Of a stretch of DNA of 64,000 bases, positions 25,555-33,630 are shown piece by piece (the stretch's first letter is position 1; each line of letters opens with the position of its first letter). Both the position numbers and the translations under genes were made by a program. Location: assembly GCA_910584295.1 (NCBI GenBank), contig CAJTYR010000003.1:1-64000 (forward strand), in the 5' to 3' direction. The notes under the pieces are model-generated. The model was not told the DNA's origin. It ran no database searches and was given only the letters and a program-made list of their open reading frames with translations. The stretch comes from an uncultured Christensenella sp. GTDB taxonomy: Bacteria; Bacillota; Clostridia; Christensenellales; UBA1242.

Positions 25555-26796
25555 ATGCAAAAATCAATTTTAATCACAGGTGCAAGTCGTGGAATCGGCA
25601 AAGCAACATCACAAAAATTCCTTGAAAACGGCTGGAAAGTTTATGGTACTTTTTTTAAGTCAAAAAACAATTTGGCTGATCTTTGCAAAAAGTATCCAAA
25701 CGACTTTGTTGCAATTGGACCTTATGATTTTTCAAACCTCAAAGAGACTACAAAATTTATCAATGCAATGAGTCAACACAATTTTGACGCCATATTTCTC
25801 AACGCTGGCATTTTTTCTGAAAATGATGACTTCATAAACTTTGATTATGCTGACTTTGAGAACGTGATGAATTGCAATTTCTATTCACCTATGATGACTG
25901 CAATCAAATTACAAAACCAAATCAATGTTGGCGGAAGCATAATACTTATGAGCAGTAATGACAGTTACAGTGGATCATTTGCAAGCATCTCTTATGGTGC
26001 AAGCAAAGGAGCAATCGCAAATGTTATGAAAAGCCTTTCTGTCAACTTTGGGAAAAAGAAAGTACGTGTAAACTCAATTGCTCCAGGTGCAATTGATACT
26101 GACATGAACACTTCAGAACAAGTCAATGAATCACCAAAGTGGACTCCTCTTGCACGTGTCGCACAGCCTTATGAAGTGGCAAATGTTGTTTTCTTTTTGG
26201 CTGGAGAAGAAAGCAGTTTCGTCAATGGCACAAACATCACAATAGATGGTGGATATGGAAATGTTTCCGTTCTTCTTCAAAAAGAAATGGAGTCTTCAAG
26301 AATATATGGAGGATATAAAGAACTTATCAAAAGATATGAAAAAATGAGTCATGGAGAATCAATCTTTTCAATTGATGTTGCGGACAGTGGCTATGCTTGG
26401 CAAAACACCAAAAATGAAAGAGCTTATCTTGACGCCTGCATGGCAGCACAAGAAAGAGGCGTTGAATTTTTCAGATACATCATTCTCCCAACCGACAAAA
26501 TCAAGGCATTTAAGACAAACAAATTGTTTGAAAAATATAACAAGAAAACCAAAAATTGCTTCATCATTTCAAGTGAAGAACTTCAAAAGAAACTTCCTGA
26601 TGTGTATGAAATTGTTGGAAAAGGCTGCGATGTCTATGTTGACAAAGATAAAAATCTGCACTCATTCATTGATTTCTATTCAGATGACAATTGTGTTGGA
26701 GTTTTGACTGACTCTGAAAAAATCACTGGACATCTTTACGAGAAAATTCTCAAGCTCAAAAAAGCAGTCGAAAACAAAGCGATTGAAACATTCTAA
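25555..26796 (+). CDS. Short-chain dehydrogenase fused to an unknown C-terminal domain
   Basis: Residues 1-235 of this 413-residue protein form a classical SDR: cofactor motif TGASRGIG near residue 10, LNAG near 82, catalytic Ser in LMSSNDS and Tyr/Lys in YGASKGA near 155, and the C-terminal SSFVNGTNITIDGG. Closest in pattern to 3-oxoacyl-ACP reductases. The last ~175 residues (from about ESSRIYGGYKELIKRYEK to the end) are a separate alpha/beta domain I do not recognise; it contains RGVEFFRYIILP and VYVDKDKNLHSFIDFYSDDN. The ATG at 25555 follows GCGAGG. The substrate and the role of the fused domain are unknown. Confidence 0.85.
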   Translation: MQKSILITGASRGIGKATSQKFLENGWKVYGTFFKSKNNLADLCKKYPNDFVAIGPYDFSNLKETTKFINAMSQHNFDAIFLNAGIFSENDDFINFDYADFENVMNCNFYSPMMTAIKLQNQINVGGSIILMSSNDSYSGSFASISYGASKGAIANVMKSLSVNFGKKKVRVNSIAPGAIDTDMNTSEQVNESPKWTPLARVAQPYEVANVVFFLAGEESSFVNGTNITIDGGYGNVSVLLQKEMESSRIYGGYKELIKRYEKMSHGESIFSIDVADSGYAWQNTKNERAYLDACMAAQERGVEFFRYIILPTDKIKAFKTNKLFEKYNKKTKNCFIISSEELQKKLPDVYEIVGKGCDVYVDKDKNLHSFIDFYSDDNCVGVLTDSEKITGHLYEKILKLKKAVENKAIETF

Positions 26797-26832
26797 CAAA
26801 TAAGCATACAAACTTTGATATGCTTATTTTTT
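26797..26832. terminator. Bidirectional terminator
   Basis: Ten-base arms (AATAAGCATA/TATGCTTATT) lie between the converging SDR and barstar genes, with T-run on the plus strand. Confidence 0.7.
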
Positions 26833-27153
26833 CTCATTTTCCATTCTAAACTCAAGTTGGTTGTTTGGATATTCTTCTACAAACTTTTCAAAATATTCTA
26901 TTATGATATTATATTGATAATCATCAAAATTTTTTTGTAACTTAATTTTTTCTTTATTAAAGTTTACAAAGATGTATTTTATATTTTCATCTTGTTTATA
27001 CCACAAGAATTCATTTAATAAATTGCCATTATATCCCAAATCCTTATAATCTTCCCAATCAATAGTATTGGCTCCATCTAAATCTTTATAAATCTGAATA
27101 TAAAAATCCTTATAACTGTTAAATGTTTTTTTATCAAAAATAACTTCTTTCAT
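26824..27153 (-). CDS. Barstar-like RNase inhibitor of cassette C
   Basis: The 109-residue acidic protein is a paralogue of the one at 19408-19734 (KEVIFDKKTFNSYKDFYIQI; NEFLWY; a shared PNNQLEFRM tail). It follows the cassette C barnase gene by 13 bp, the same spacing as in cassette B, with AAGGAG upstream. It should bind and block the neighbouring RNase. Confidence 0.78.
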   Translation of the reverse strand: MKEVIFDKKTFNSYKDFYIQIYKDLDGANTIDWEDYKDLGYNGNLLNEFLWYKQDENIKYIFVNFNKEKIKLQKNFDDYQYNIIIEYFEKFVEEYPNNQLEFRMENEKK

Positions 27154-27166
27154 AGTTTTTCTCCTT

Positions 27167-27736
27167 TTATAAAATTTGATATACTGTTACGTCCCCAGCT
27201 AAATGGTCTGACGAATAAAACATAAGCCCATCATTTGAATAATATAACCTTGCTTTACTCCTTCTGCCACTGACATAATCAATGTCACATTCTTTCCAAG
27301 TTCTATTTTCTTTTTGTGGTAAAATAACAGGATTGTTGTTAAAAATGTCTCCTCCAATCATTTTTTCTGGTGCTTTACCAGCCAAGGTATTTTTGCCTTG
27401 TATCCAACCATACTTTTCCTTTGCTTCTTCTTTTGTAATGTAATAATCAGGCAATTTCCCATAATGTTTAATCCACACATCCGGTGAAGGTTGTCTTTTT
27501 GAAATTGAGCCCAGAGGTTTTGTTTCTACATTTGTGTAATAACAATCACAATGCGGATGTGCCGGCAGTTTTATATGTTCTCCCCTTTTGTAAATCCTTT
27601 TATCTCTCTCCGGGCAATCCCTGCAAGGGGTCGCACAACTGCCTCTATGATGATATTGCAAAAAGTTTGCAGTAAGTTTCTTATCATTTATAACTCTATC
27701 TAATATCGTTTTAAATAATAAATCATCTGAATTCAT
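27167..27736 (-). CDS. MuF-tail-like Cys motif fused to an intact barnase-type RNase (toxin C)
   Basis: The 189-residue protein resembles toxin B: an N-terminal Cys part (SCATPCRDC, then HPHCDC) and a barnase domain (HYGKLPDYYITKEEAKEKYGW, AGKAPEKMIGGDIF, RTWKECDIDY, SKARLYYSNDG, SSDHLAG). The three barnase catalytic residues are present: Glu in WKECDI, Arg in KARLYYS and His in SDHLAG, as is the Lys in APEKMIGG. It lacks a signal peptide, so it is either delivered by an unknown route or acts inside the cell. AAAGGAG lies ten bases before the ATG. Confidence 0.85.
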   Translation of the reverse strand: MNSDDLLFKTILDRVINDKKLTANFLQYHHRGSCATPCRDCPERDKRIYKRGEHIKLPAHPHCDCYYTNVETKPLGSISKRQPSPDVWIKHYGKLPDYYITKEEAKEKYGWIQGKNTLAGKAPEKMIGGDIFNNNPVILPQKENRTWKECDIDYVSGRRSKARLYYSNDGLMFYSSDHLAGDVTVYQIL

Positions 27737-27786
27737 TTTAACATATCTCCTTTTGTATTCAAAAGACTTTTTGTGCCTTTGGCAAG

Positions 27787-27827
27787 GTTATATCATGAGA
27801 AAATTTCTCATTCAAGTTTTTATGTCA
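27787..27827 (-). promoter_or_regulatory. Shared-type promoter of toxin cassette C
   Basis: On the minus strand: TGACATA (27821-27827), 5 bp, TTGAAT (27810-27815), 17 bp, TATAAC (27787-27792). The first 18 bases are identical to those of cassette A. Confidence 0.7.
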
Positions 27828-27846
27828 CCAATTTTTGCATTTCTGT

Positions 27847-27876
27847 TTGACAAAAGATTAAAAAAAACATTAAAAT
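27847..27876 (+). promoter_or_regulatory. Promoter ending 6 bp before a start codon
   Basis: TTGACA (27847-27852), 18 bp, TAAAAT (27871-27876), then six bases to the ATG at 27883. Predicts a leaderless mRNA. Confidence 0.6.
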
Positions 27877-27882
27877 TGAGTT

Positions 27883-28545
27883 ATGAAAAAGATTTTTCTA
27901 TATTTCCTGTTTATGCTTTTGAGTATTTTGCCAATCTGCCTCCCCCAAACCAACTTGGCTGAAGGTGAAGCACCAATTTCTTATATCGTAACCGCAAATG
28001 AAGCAGTTGTTTTTTCAGAGGCAAGTTTAACCTCTTCACATCTGTTTACGCTTAAGCATAAGGATGAAATTCAACTTGAAATGGAAGAGACATCTCCAAA
28101 GGAATATGCTGGAGATGGTTTCATTTTCTTTCACATCATAAATGAAGAAAAAGAAGGCTTTATTCTTTCTGACCTTGTTGTTCCTAAAAACAATTTTTTG
28201 ACAACAATACCAAAATTTAATGCAAAAACAAATGCCAAAGCAAAGGTATACTTTTTGCAAAATGGAAAATATACTCCAAGCGACATAACTTTGCCAAAAC
28301 ACCAAAGAGTTTTTCTCTATCAAGGATTTAACAACAAAAAACAATATAATGCAGTTGCTTTTGTACACGAAAATGAGGTTGTTTATGGCTTCTTAAAAAA
28401 AGATGACATAGATCCAGATGGAGTAAATCCGCTCCTCATAACCATTGCTTGTTTTGCAATTGCAGCAATTGGAATAATTTTGACATTTGTGTTTATGAAA
28501 CGTAAAAAGAAAAAAACTGGCGTTTCAAAAATCAAAAATCGTTGA
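27883..28545 (+). CDS. Secreted, C-terminally membrane-anchored protein of unknown function
   Basis: The 220-residue protein has a signal peptide (KKIFLYFLFMLLSILPICLP), an outside region with two SH3-like beta stretches (YIVTANEAVVFSEASL and FLTTIPKFNAKTNAKAKVYFL), and a C-terminal membrane helix (LLITIACFAIAAIGIILTFVF) followed by a basic tail. This fits a cell-surface protein anchored by its C-terminus. No Shine-Dalgarno sequence is present. It is the second gene near cassette C but on the other strand. I do not recognise the family. Confidence 0.7.
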   Translation: MKKIFLYFLFMLLSILPICLPQTNLAEGEAPISYIVTANEAVVFSEASLTSSHLFTLKHKDEIQLEMEETSPKEYAGDGFIFFHIINEEKEGFILSDLVVPKNNFLTTIPKFNAKTNAKAKVYFLQNGKYTPSDITLPKHQRVFLYQGFNNKKQYNAVAFVHENEVVYGFLKKDDIDPDGVNPLLITIACFAIAAIGIILTFVFMKRKKKKTGVSKIKNR

Positions 28546-28583
28546 CATATTTTCTTGAAATCTCCCCATATGAAGGATTACAC
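28543..28583 (+). promoter_or_regulatory. Shared-type promoter of the gene at 28609
   Basis: TGACATA (28543-28549), 5 bp, TTGAAA (28555-28560), 17 bp, TTACAC (28578-28583). Same geometry as the three toxin cassettes. Confidence 0.55.
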
Positions 28584-28608
28584 TCTTTCATAAAAAGGAG
28601 ATTTTTTT

Positions 28609-29136
28609 ATGAAAACAATTGAAGAACTTGAAAACGAACTCGAGGAATTGAAGAAAGACTTTTATTTCTTCTCAAAAGATGGATCAAGCAGTGGAGGCTC
28701 AACACCTCCCATCAAGCCACCCACACCAAGTGATGATGGTTGGATTGTCATCTACGACATGAGGAGTACGGACTCCGCAGTTAATTTGGGAAAAACAGGT
28801 GGCATACATTCTTATGAGAATTATATCGAACCAATTCCAGATTTGTTTCAGTACAGCAAGATTAGAATGACTTTATATGCGGATAGTTCCACACAAGCTT
28901 TTGAGTTTGATGTCCGCCCAGAGATGGATTACAATGGACTTAGGATGATTCAGCACAATGGAATAGGCAGTCGAATCTTCACAATCTCAACCTCTCTTGA
29001 GCGACAACAGGGAAAAGGTGTTTTGTGCATTGCAAGATTTCGAGAAATTTATTTTGCTGCAAATAAATATCCAGCATTGACAAATTTGACAAACAGCGAC
29101 GATATTGCACGTATTGAAAAAATTGAAGTAAAATAA
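28609..29136 (+). CDS. Coiled-coil/proline-linker protein with a beta domain, unknown function
   Basis: The 175-residue protein starts with a short coiled coil (MKTIEELENELEELKKDF), continues with a Gly/Ser- and Pro-rich linker (SSGGSTPPIKPPTPSDD), and ends with a beta-rich domain of about 125 residues. This layout is common in phage tail, baseplate or receptor-binding proteins, but I cannot name a family. No signal peptide. AAGGAG lies upstream of the ATG. Its promoter matches those of the three toxin cassettes, which is the only clue to its role. Confidence 0.6.
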   Translation: MKTIEELENELEELKKDFYFFSKDGSSSGGSTPPIKPPTPSDDGWIVIYDMRSTDSAVNLGKTGGIHSYENYIEPIPDLFQYSKIRMTLYADSSTQAFEFDVRPEMDYNGLRMIQHNGIGSRIFTISTSLERQQGKGVLCIARFREIYFAANKYPALTNLTNSDDIARIEKIEVK

Positions 29137-29166
29137 AAGGGCAATAATTTGCCCTTGATTTTTTTA
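29137..29166 (+). terminator. Terminator after the 28609 gene
   Basis: The stem AAGGGCAA/TTGCCCTT is followed by GATTTTTTT. Confidence 0.8.
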
Positions 29167-30099
29167 AATTTTTGTGTATCGCGATAAAAAAGTGTTTATT
29201 TTTCTTTCATACATCACACCAGCTGTCATGTAACTTTTGCAATGTTCTGCCTCTTCAACCACGAGTTTATCTCTAAATCCTTCTGGAGTTGAATTGTACA
29301 AATCAAACAAATTTTGCACAGGAACAAAACGATCTTCCTGCCCATGAATGAAAAGGATTGGGATTTTTGTGTTTCTCACCTGTTTTGTCGCATCAACCAT
29401 TGCCATATCAAAGCCATAAACTCTTTTCAAAAAACTTGTGAGATGCTTTATAAAGATCTTTCCAAATTTGAAGTTTTTTGCAACAACCTGCTTGATTTGT
29501 TTTTCACCATTTGCAAAAGCGCAGTCCGAAATGACACATTCAACATTGGATGGAAGATTCTCTCCACTTGCACAACAAACCGCAGTTGCCCCCATTGAAA
29601 CTCCAAAGAGAACAATTTTTTGATTTGGATTTCTGTTATTCAAAAACTCAATCCAATCCAATATATCCAATCTGTCATACCACCCAAAGCCAATAGATTT
29701 CCCATCACTCTCACCATGGGCACGATTATCAACAGCCAAGATATTGAAATTTTTTGACTTAAAAAACTCACAATAAGGTTGCATTTCAAGATATGTTCCG
29801 CCATAACCATGCACAACGATCACGGTTTTTTGAGAGTTATTATCAAAAAAATGCCCCATCAGTTTCATTTTTTCACGATTTTCAAGTGAAACTTTTTCAA
29901 ATTTGTATTTGTCCCACCAACAAAGGTCAATGTCAAATTCTTTGACTTGTTTGTTGAAGTTTTTTTTGTATGTCCTGCCGTTTTTCTTTTTCTTGGCAAA
30001 AGTAAACTTAAAAATTATTGCTCCAACCAAAAGATAAAACAAAAGTGCAAACATAACAAAAATAATACTTGCCAAAACAATCCAAGCAAAAATTTTCAT
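29164..30099 (-). CDS. Membrane-anchored alpha/beta hydrolase
   Basis: The 311-residue protein has an N-terminal membrane helix (about residues 5-30) and a serine hydrolase domain: HGYGGTY near residue 97 (oxyanion region), DNRAHGES near 124, the nucleophile elbow FGVSMGA near 165, the acid in HGQEDRFVP near 254, and the His in AEHCKSY near 286. This resembles Bacillus YqkD-type hydrolases. GGAGG precedes the ATG. The substrate is unknown. Confidence 0.85.
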   Translation of the reverse strand: MKIFAWIVLASIIFVMFALLFYLLVGAIIFKFTFAKKKKNGRTYKKNFNKQVKEFDIDLCWWDKYKFEKVSLENREKMKLMGHFFDNNSQKTVIVVHGYGGTYLEMQPYCEFFKSKNFNILAVDNRAHGESDGKSIGFGWYDRLDILDWIEFLNNRNPNQKIVLFGVSMGATAVCCASGENLPSNVECVISDCAFANGEKQIKQVVAKNFKFGKIFIKHLTSFLKRVYGFDMAMVDATKQVRNTKIPILFIHGQEDRFVPVQNLFDLYNSTPEGFRDKLVVEEAEHCKSYMTAGVMYERKINTFLSRYTKI

Positions 30100-30110
30100 T
30101 CAAACCTCCA

Positions 30111-31049
30111 TCATTCTATGATTGCTTTGATTGGCTCCCCTGTGCCAGCATCTTGATAGGTCAGCCAATAACCGAAACCTTGCTGTTTCGATTTGTCCAA
30201 AGGCACCCAAATCGGATAGCCTGAGAGTTCTTTCGGAGCTTCATCTTCAAATACAGCTGGCACTCCATAGCATACATATTTCACTTGACCCTTTTCATCA
30301 GACAAAAGTCCAAAGACATAGAAATCCCCATCATCCTCATAATCAACTTTCACCCACTTTGAATTTGGTATCAAATTTTGCAAATTATTTTCAATAGGAT
30401 TACTTTCAAACAACTTATCAATTTGTGGTTTTAACCGATTCAAAAACGCAGGAATCTCAACTTCAGTGCTTTCTTTTTTTTCTTCAGGCTCTTCTTCCAC
30501 TTTTTCACTTTTTGACTCGACCATATTGTGTTCATAAAAATATTTTTTGTAAACACATTCTTCGCAATGTCCCAAACATTCTTCATCTTTCATGGCATGA
30601 TCAATTTCTTTTTCAATCGTTTTTTTTTCATCTTCTTCATAATCTACGCCATATTTGTCAAGCACGCTTTGAGTGTTTGCAAAGGAGTTGTCTTTTGAAA
30701 TCTCTTCCATAATGTTTGCATAAACATCGTCATTGCCATCTGTCGAGCCATAAAGAATTGCTTTCCCTTTTGCATTTTGAAAATTTATCACCGCACAAGA
30801 AAAGACCTCTGGCACCTCATCCTGGTCAAGAAAAAATTCATAAAGCATTGGCGACTTCAAAGTCAAGCCCGCTTTATAAACTTTTTTGTTGATATAAAAT
30901 CCAAGAGATGAGATGCCTCCCAAATCTCCTGAAAAATTGTATAAACGAAGGGTTCCATGCAAAAGCGAACCATCTTCTTCCAAAGACAGAACGGCTTTTT
31001 TATTTGAGTTTTCTGTGTCACTCAGCACAACGCTTTTTTTTCTTATCAT
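30111..31049 (-). CDS. Conserved-looking protein of unknown function
   Basis: The 312-residue protein lacks signal peptide and membrane segments. Residues 1-115 are beta-rich (KKAVLSLEEDGSLLHGTLRL), the middle is acidic with a Cys cluster (ECLGHCEECVYKKYFYEH), then a charged linker, and the C-terminal ~115 residues read SKWVKVDYEDDGDFYVFGLL and GYPIWVPLDKSKQQGFGYWL. The ATG at 31049 follows GAGGGG closely. I do not recognise the family with certainty. It lies just after the transketolase operon end on the same strand... upstream of the hydrolase gene, with 11 bp to it, so the two may be co-transcribed. Confidence 0.65.
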   Translation of the reverse strand: MIRKKSVVLSDTENSNKKAVLSLEEDGSLLHGTLRLYNFSGDLGGISSLGFYINKKVYKAGLTLKSPMLYEFFLDQDEVPEVFSCAVINFQNAKGKAILYGSTDGNDDVYANIMEEISKDNSFANTQSVLDKYGVDYEEDEKKTIEKEIDHAMKDEECLGHCEECVYKKYFYEHNMVESKSEKVEEEPEEKKESTEVEIPAFLNRLKPQIDKLFESNPIENNLQNLIPNSKWVKVDYEDDGDFYVFGLLSDEKGQVKYVCYGVPAVFEDEAPKELSGYPIWVPLDKSKQQGFGYWLTYQDAGTGEPIKAIIE

Positions 31050-31142
31050 AACCCCTCGCAAAACAGTTTCTAATAATTTAATACTATTTTACTTTCAAAA
31101 AAGTTATGACAAAAGTTATCGAATGTCAAATTTTATCGAAAA

Positions 31143-33116
31143 TTATCTATTTTTGTCTTTCAACTTAGTTTCCACAAACTTAACAATATTTTTAACTGTA
31201 AAGCCAGCTTTTTCCATCATCTCTTGACCATTTCCGCATTCAACATATTCATTAATTCCATAGAGTACAGAATTTTTTCCCAACACTTTAAGCCATTTTG
31301 TGTCATTTGAAGCCTCAATGGCAACGACAAGTTCTGCCTCTTTTGACAAAACTTTGTTTTTATAAGCTGCAGGTTGTTTTTCAAACATCTCAAGAGATGG
31401 CATAGAAACAACATTAACATCATATTTCTTTCTAAGTTCCTTTGCAACTTTCAAAGTAAGTTCAACTTCAGAACCGCTGCTTACCAAAATAACTTTTGGT
31501 TTTGCGGAATCTCCACTTAAAATATATCCACCTTGAAGAGCCCCTTCAAACTGCGTTCCATCAATGTGCGATATCTCTTGTTTTGACAATATAAACATAA
31601 TTGGTAAATAGTTCTTTATATTGATAAAATAACCAGCAACAAGTTCTTTGAAATCACATGGTCTGAAAACAACATTCCCAATTATTGCTCGAAGTTGAGA
31701 CAATTGTTCCACTGGCTGAAAGGTTGCTCCACAATCACCAATTGCCAAACTATCGTGAGTAAGAAAAGACATAACTGGAACGCCCAAAGCACTTCTGACT
31801 CTGATTGATGGCAATTGATAGTTTGCAAAAGAAAGGTATGTCGATTCAAAAGTGATGAAATCCTCATAAAAAGCAATACCATTGCAAATTGCACTCATTG
31901 CATGTTCTCTGACACCAAACTTAATGTTTTTGCCTCTTCTATATCCAGAAGAAAAACTTCCAGCATTGTCAATAAACGCCATTGATGAAACTGCTACATC
32001 AGCAGTGCCACCCAACATTTGAGGACATTGATAAGCAAGTTCATTCAAAGTGAAATGGTTGATTTTTGCAAGGCTTTGACCATCATGCTTTGCAACATTC
32101 TTCAAAATTCTTTCAAAGCTTATTTTTTTGCGATCAAAAAATGCAGTAAAAGATTTGTAGAGTTCAGGATGGGTGCTTGAATAGATTGCCAAATTTTGAT
32201 TCCACGTCTCATGTATAAGTTTTCCTCTTCGTGTGCTTGCCATACAAAGTTCTCTGACATCACTTGGAATATAGAAACTCTCTTTAACCTTGAGTGAAGC
32301 TTTAAACCTTTCAAGTTCTTCCTTTGACAAAATGCCATAGTGTGCTGAAGAAGTTCCCTCTTTTTGGGAACCAACACCAATTGTTGTTTTGAAAATAATC
32401 AGTGTAGGCTTACTGCTTCTTTTCGCACTCGCAATTGCATGCGTGCAAAAATAATAACTGTTACCCTTTGGAACTTTGATGACATTCCAGCCCATCGCCA
32501 AAAATTTTTTTGCGATATCCTCTCTGTTTGTCAACCCCAAAGAGCCATCAAGTGTGACATCATTGCTGTCATAAAGCAAAACAAGTTTGTTAAGTTTCAA
32601 ATGTCCTGCCAAACTTGCAGCCTCCATTGTGACACCTTCCATCATATCACCATCACTGACAAGACAATATGTGAAATTTTTGATGATGTCAAAGCCAACT
32701 GTGTTGAAACGCTCTTCCATAACGGCCTCCGCAATTGCCATTCCAACTGCATTCGCAAAGCCTTGCCCACACGCTCCTGAAGAAAGTTCTACTCCTTCAG
32801 TTTGTCTTGAATCAGCATAGGTTGGAGTTTTCGCTCCTTGTTTTCCAAAGTTTTTTAGGTCTTGCAAACTTATGTCAAAACCAAACATAGAAAGCAAACT
32901 ATAATAAAGTGCAGAGCAATGCCCCGCTGACAAAACCAATCTATCACGATTTAAGAAATCCGTGTCAGAAGTGTCGAAAATATAGTGATCTTTGAAAAGT
33001 GCAAATAAAATGGAAGAGGCACCCAAGCTTATGCCAAGGTGTCCAGTTCCAGCATTCGTGATCGTTTCTGCTGAAAGCGCTTTTAAATAATTTAATGCTT
33101 TCTGATTAATGTTCAT
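31143..33116 (-). CDS. tkt: Transketolase
   Basis: The 657-residue thiamine-diphosphate enzyme moves two-carbon units in the pentose phosphate pathway. Signatures are GHLGISLGAS near residue 25, the ThDP-binding CLVSDGDMMEG near 151, SNDVTLDG, the catalytic Glu in FGVREHAM near 400, and DSLAIGDCGATFQPVEQL near 460. Length is typical, though some stretches are divergent (for example GHLG for the usual GHPG). AGGAG precedes the ATG, which overlaps the stop of the upstream gene (ATGA). rpe for the same pathway is at 3324. Confidence 0.9.
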   Translation of the reverse strand: MNINQKALNYLKALSAETITNAGTGHLGISLGASSILFALFKDHYIFDTSDTDFLNRDRLVLSAGHCSALYYSLLSMFGFDISLQDLKNFGKQGAKTPTYADSRQTEGVELSSGACGQGFANAVGMAIAEAVMEERFNTVGFDIIKNFTYCLVSDGDMMEGVTMEAASLAGHLKLNKLVLLYDSNDVTLDGSLGLTNREDIAKKFLAMGWNVIKVPKGNSYYFCTHAIASAKRSSKPTLIIFKTTIGVGSQKEGTSSAHYGILSKEELERFKASLKVKESFYIPSDVRELCMASTRRGKLIHETWNQNLAIYSSTHPELYKSFTAFFDRKKISFERILKNVAKHDGQSLAKINHFTLNELAYQCPQMLGGTADVAVSSMAFIDNAGSFSSGYRRGKNIKFGVREHAMSAICNGIAFYEDFITFESTYLSFANYQLPSIRVRSALGVPVMSFLTHDSLAIGDCGATFQPVEQLSQLRAIIGNVVFRPCDFKELVAGYFINIKNYLPIMFILSKQEISHIDGTQFEGALQGGYILSGDSAKPKVILVSSGSEVELTLKVAKELRKKYDVNVVSMPSLEMFEKQPAAYKNKVLSKEAELVVAIEASNDTKWLKVLGKNSVLYGINEYVECGNGQEMMEKAGFTVKNIVKFVETKLKDKNR

Positions 33117-33589
33117 ATAATACTCCTAATACTCTCTTCAATCTTTTTAACTACAAGATCTATGTCTGTTTTTCTGATTGGAATAAGAACATCACAAATT
33201 GATTTCAAGTCACAATTTCTCTGACTATAAGAAATAAAATTTAATGTATCTGAATGTTCTTTTACATAAGCTTTTGAAAGTTCAACAAAAATAATTAAAG
33301 AATTTTCTTTAAGCAAATTAAAATTTCTCACCAAATAATCATACCCAATTGAAACCACAACATTTTCAAAAGATGCAATATGTTTTATTGCTTTTCTTTC
33401 GCATTGCTTCAAATAATCTACTGAACAAAGTTCTTCAATTGCTTTTTTGTCGACAAGCTCATATTCAACAAGTTCTCTCGCATCACAAAAGAGCATATCC
33501 AAACTTTGAGAAAGTGAATTTCCCACTTGATTGGAGAAGTTGTCACACAGTGAAATTAAAACAATTTTGTTGAAATTTTTCTTGTTCAT
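33113..33589 (-). CDS. Shikimate-kinase-like protein lacking the P-loop
   Basis: The 158-residue protein follows the shikimate kinase/gluconate kinase pattern (first strand, a helix with GNSLSQSLDMLFCDAREL in place of GKSTVGRxLAxxLxxxFxDxDxL, SIGYDYLVR, IIFVELS) but the Walker A GxxGxGKS/T is replaced by LCDNFSNQVGNS, so ATP binding is unlikely. The stop overlaps the tkt start, so the two are translated together. There is no Shine-Dalgarno site; TAAAAT lies six bases before the ATG. A sensory or scaffold role is speculation. Confidence 0.5.
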   Translation of the reverse strand: MNKKNFNKIVLISLCDNFSNQVGNSLSQSLDMLFCDARELVEYELVDKKAIEELCSVDYLKQCERKAIKHIASFENVVVSIGYDYLVRNFNLLKENSLIIFVELSKAYVKEHSDTLNFISYSQRNCDLKSICDVLIPIRKTDIDLVVKKIEESIRSII

Positions 33590-33595
33590 AATTGT

Positions 33596-33623
33596 ATTTT
33601 AACACAAAGTATATTTATTGCAA
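33596..33623 (-). promoter_or_regulatory. Promoter ending 6 bp before a start codon
   Basis: TTGCAA (33618-33623), 16 bp, TAAAAT (33596-33601), six bases, ATG at 33589; minus strand. Confidence 0.5.
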
Positions 33624-33630
33624 AAAATTT

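Noticed and set aside
27753..27962. Plus-strand frame overlapping the cassette C promoter and the 27883 gene
   Set aside because: It is out of frame with the signal-peptide protein and starts within the divergent promoter.
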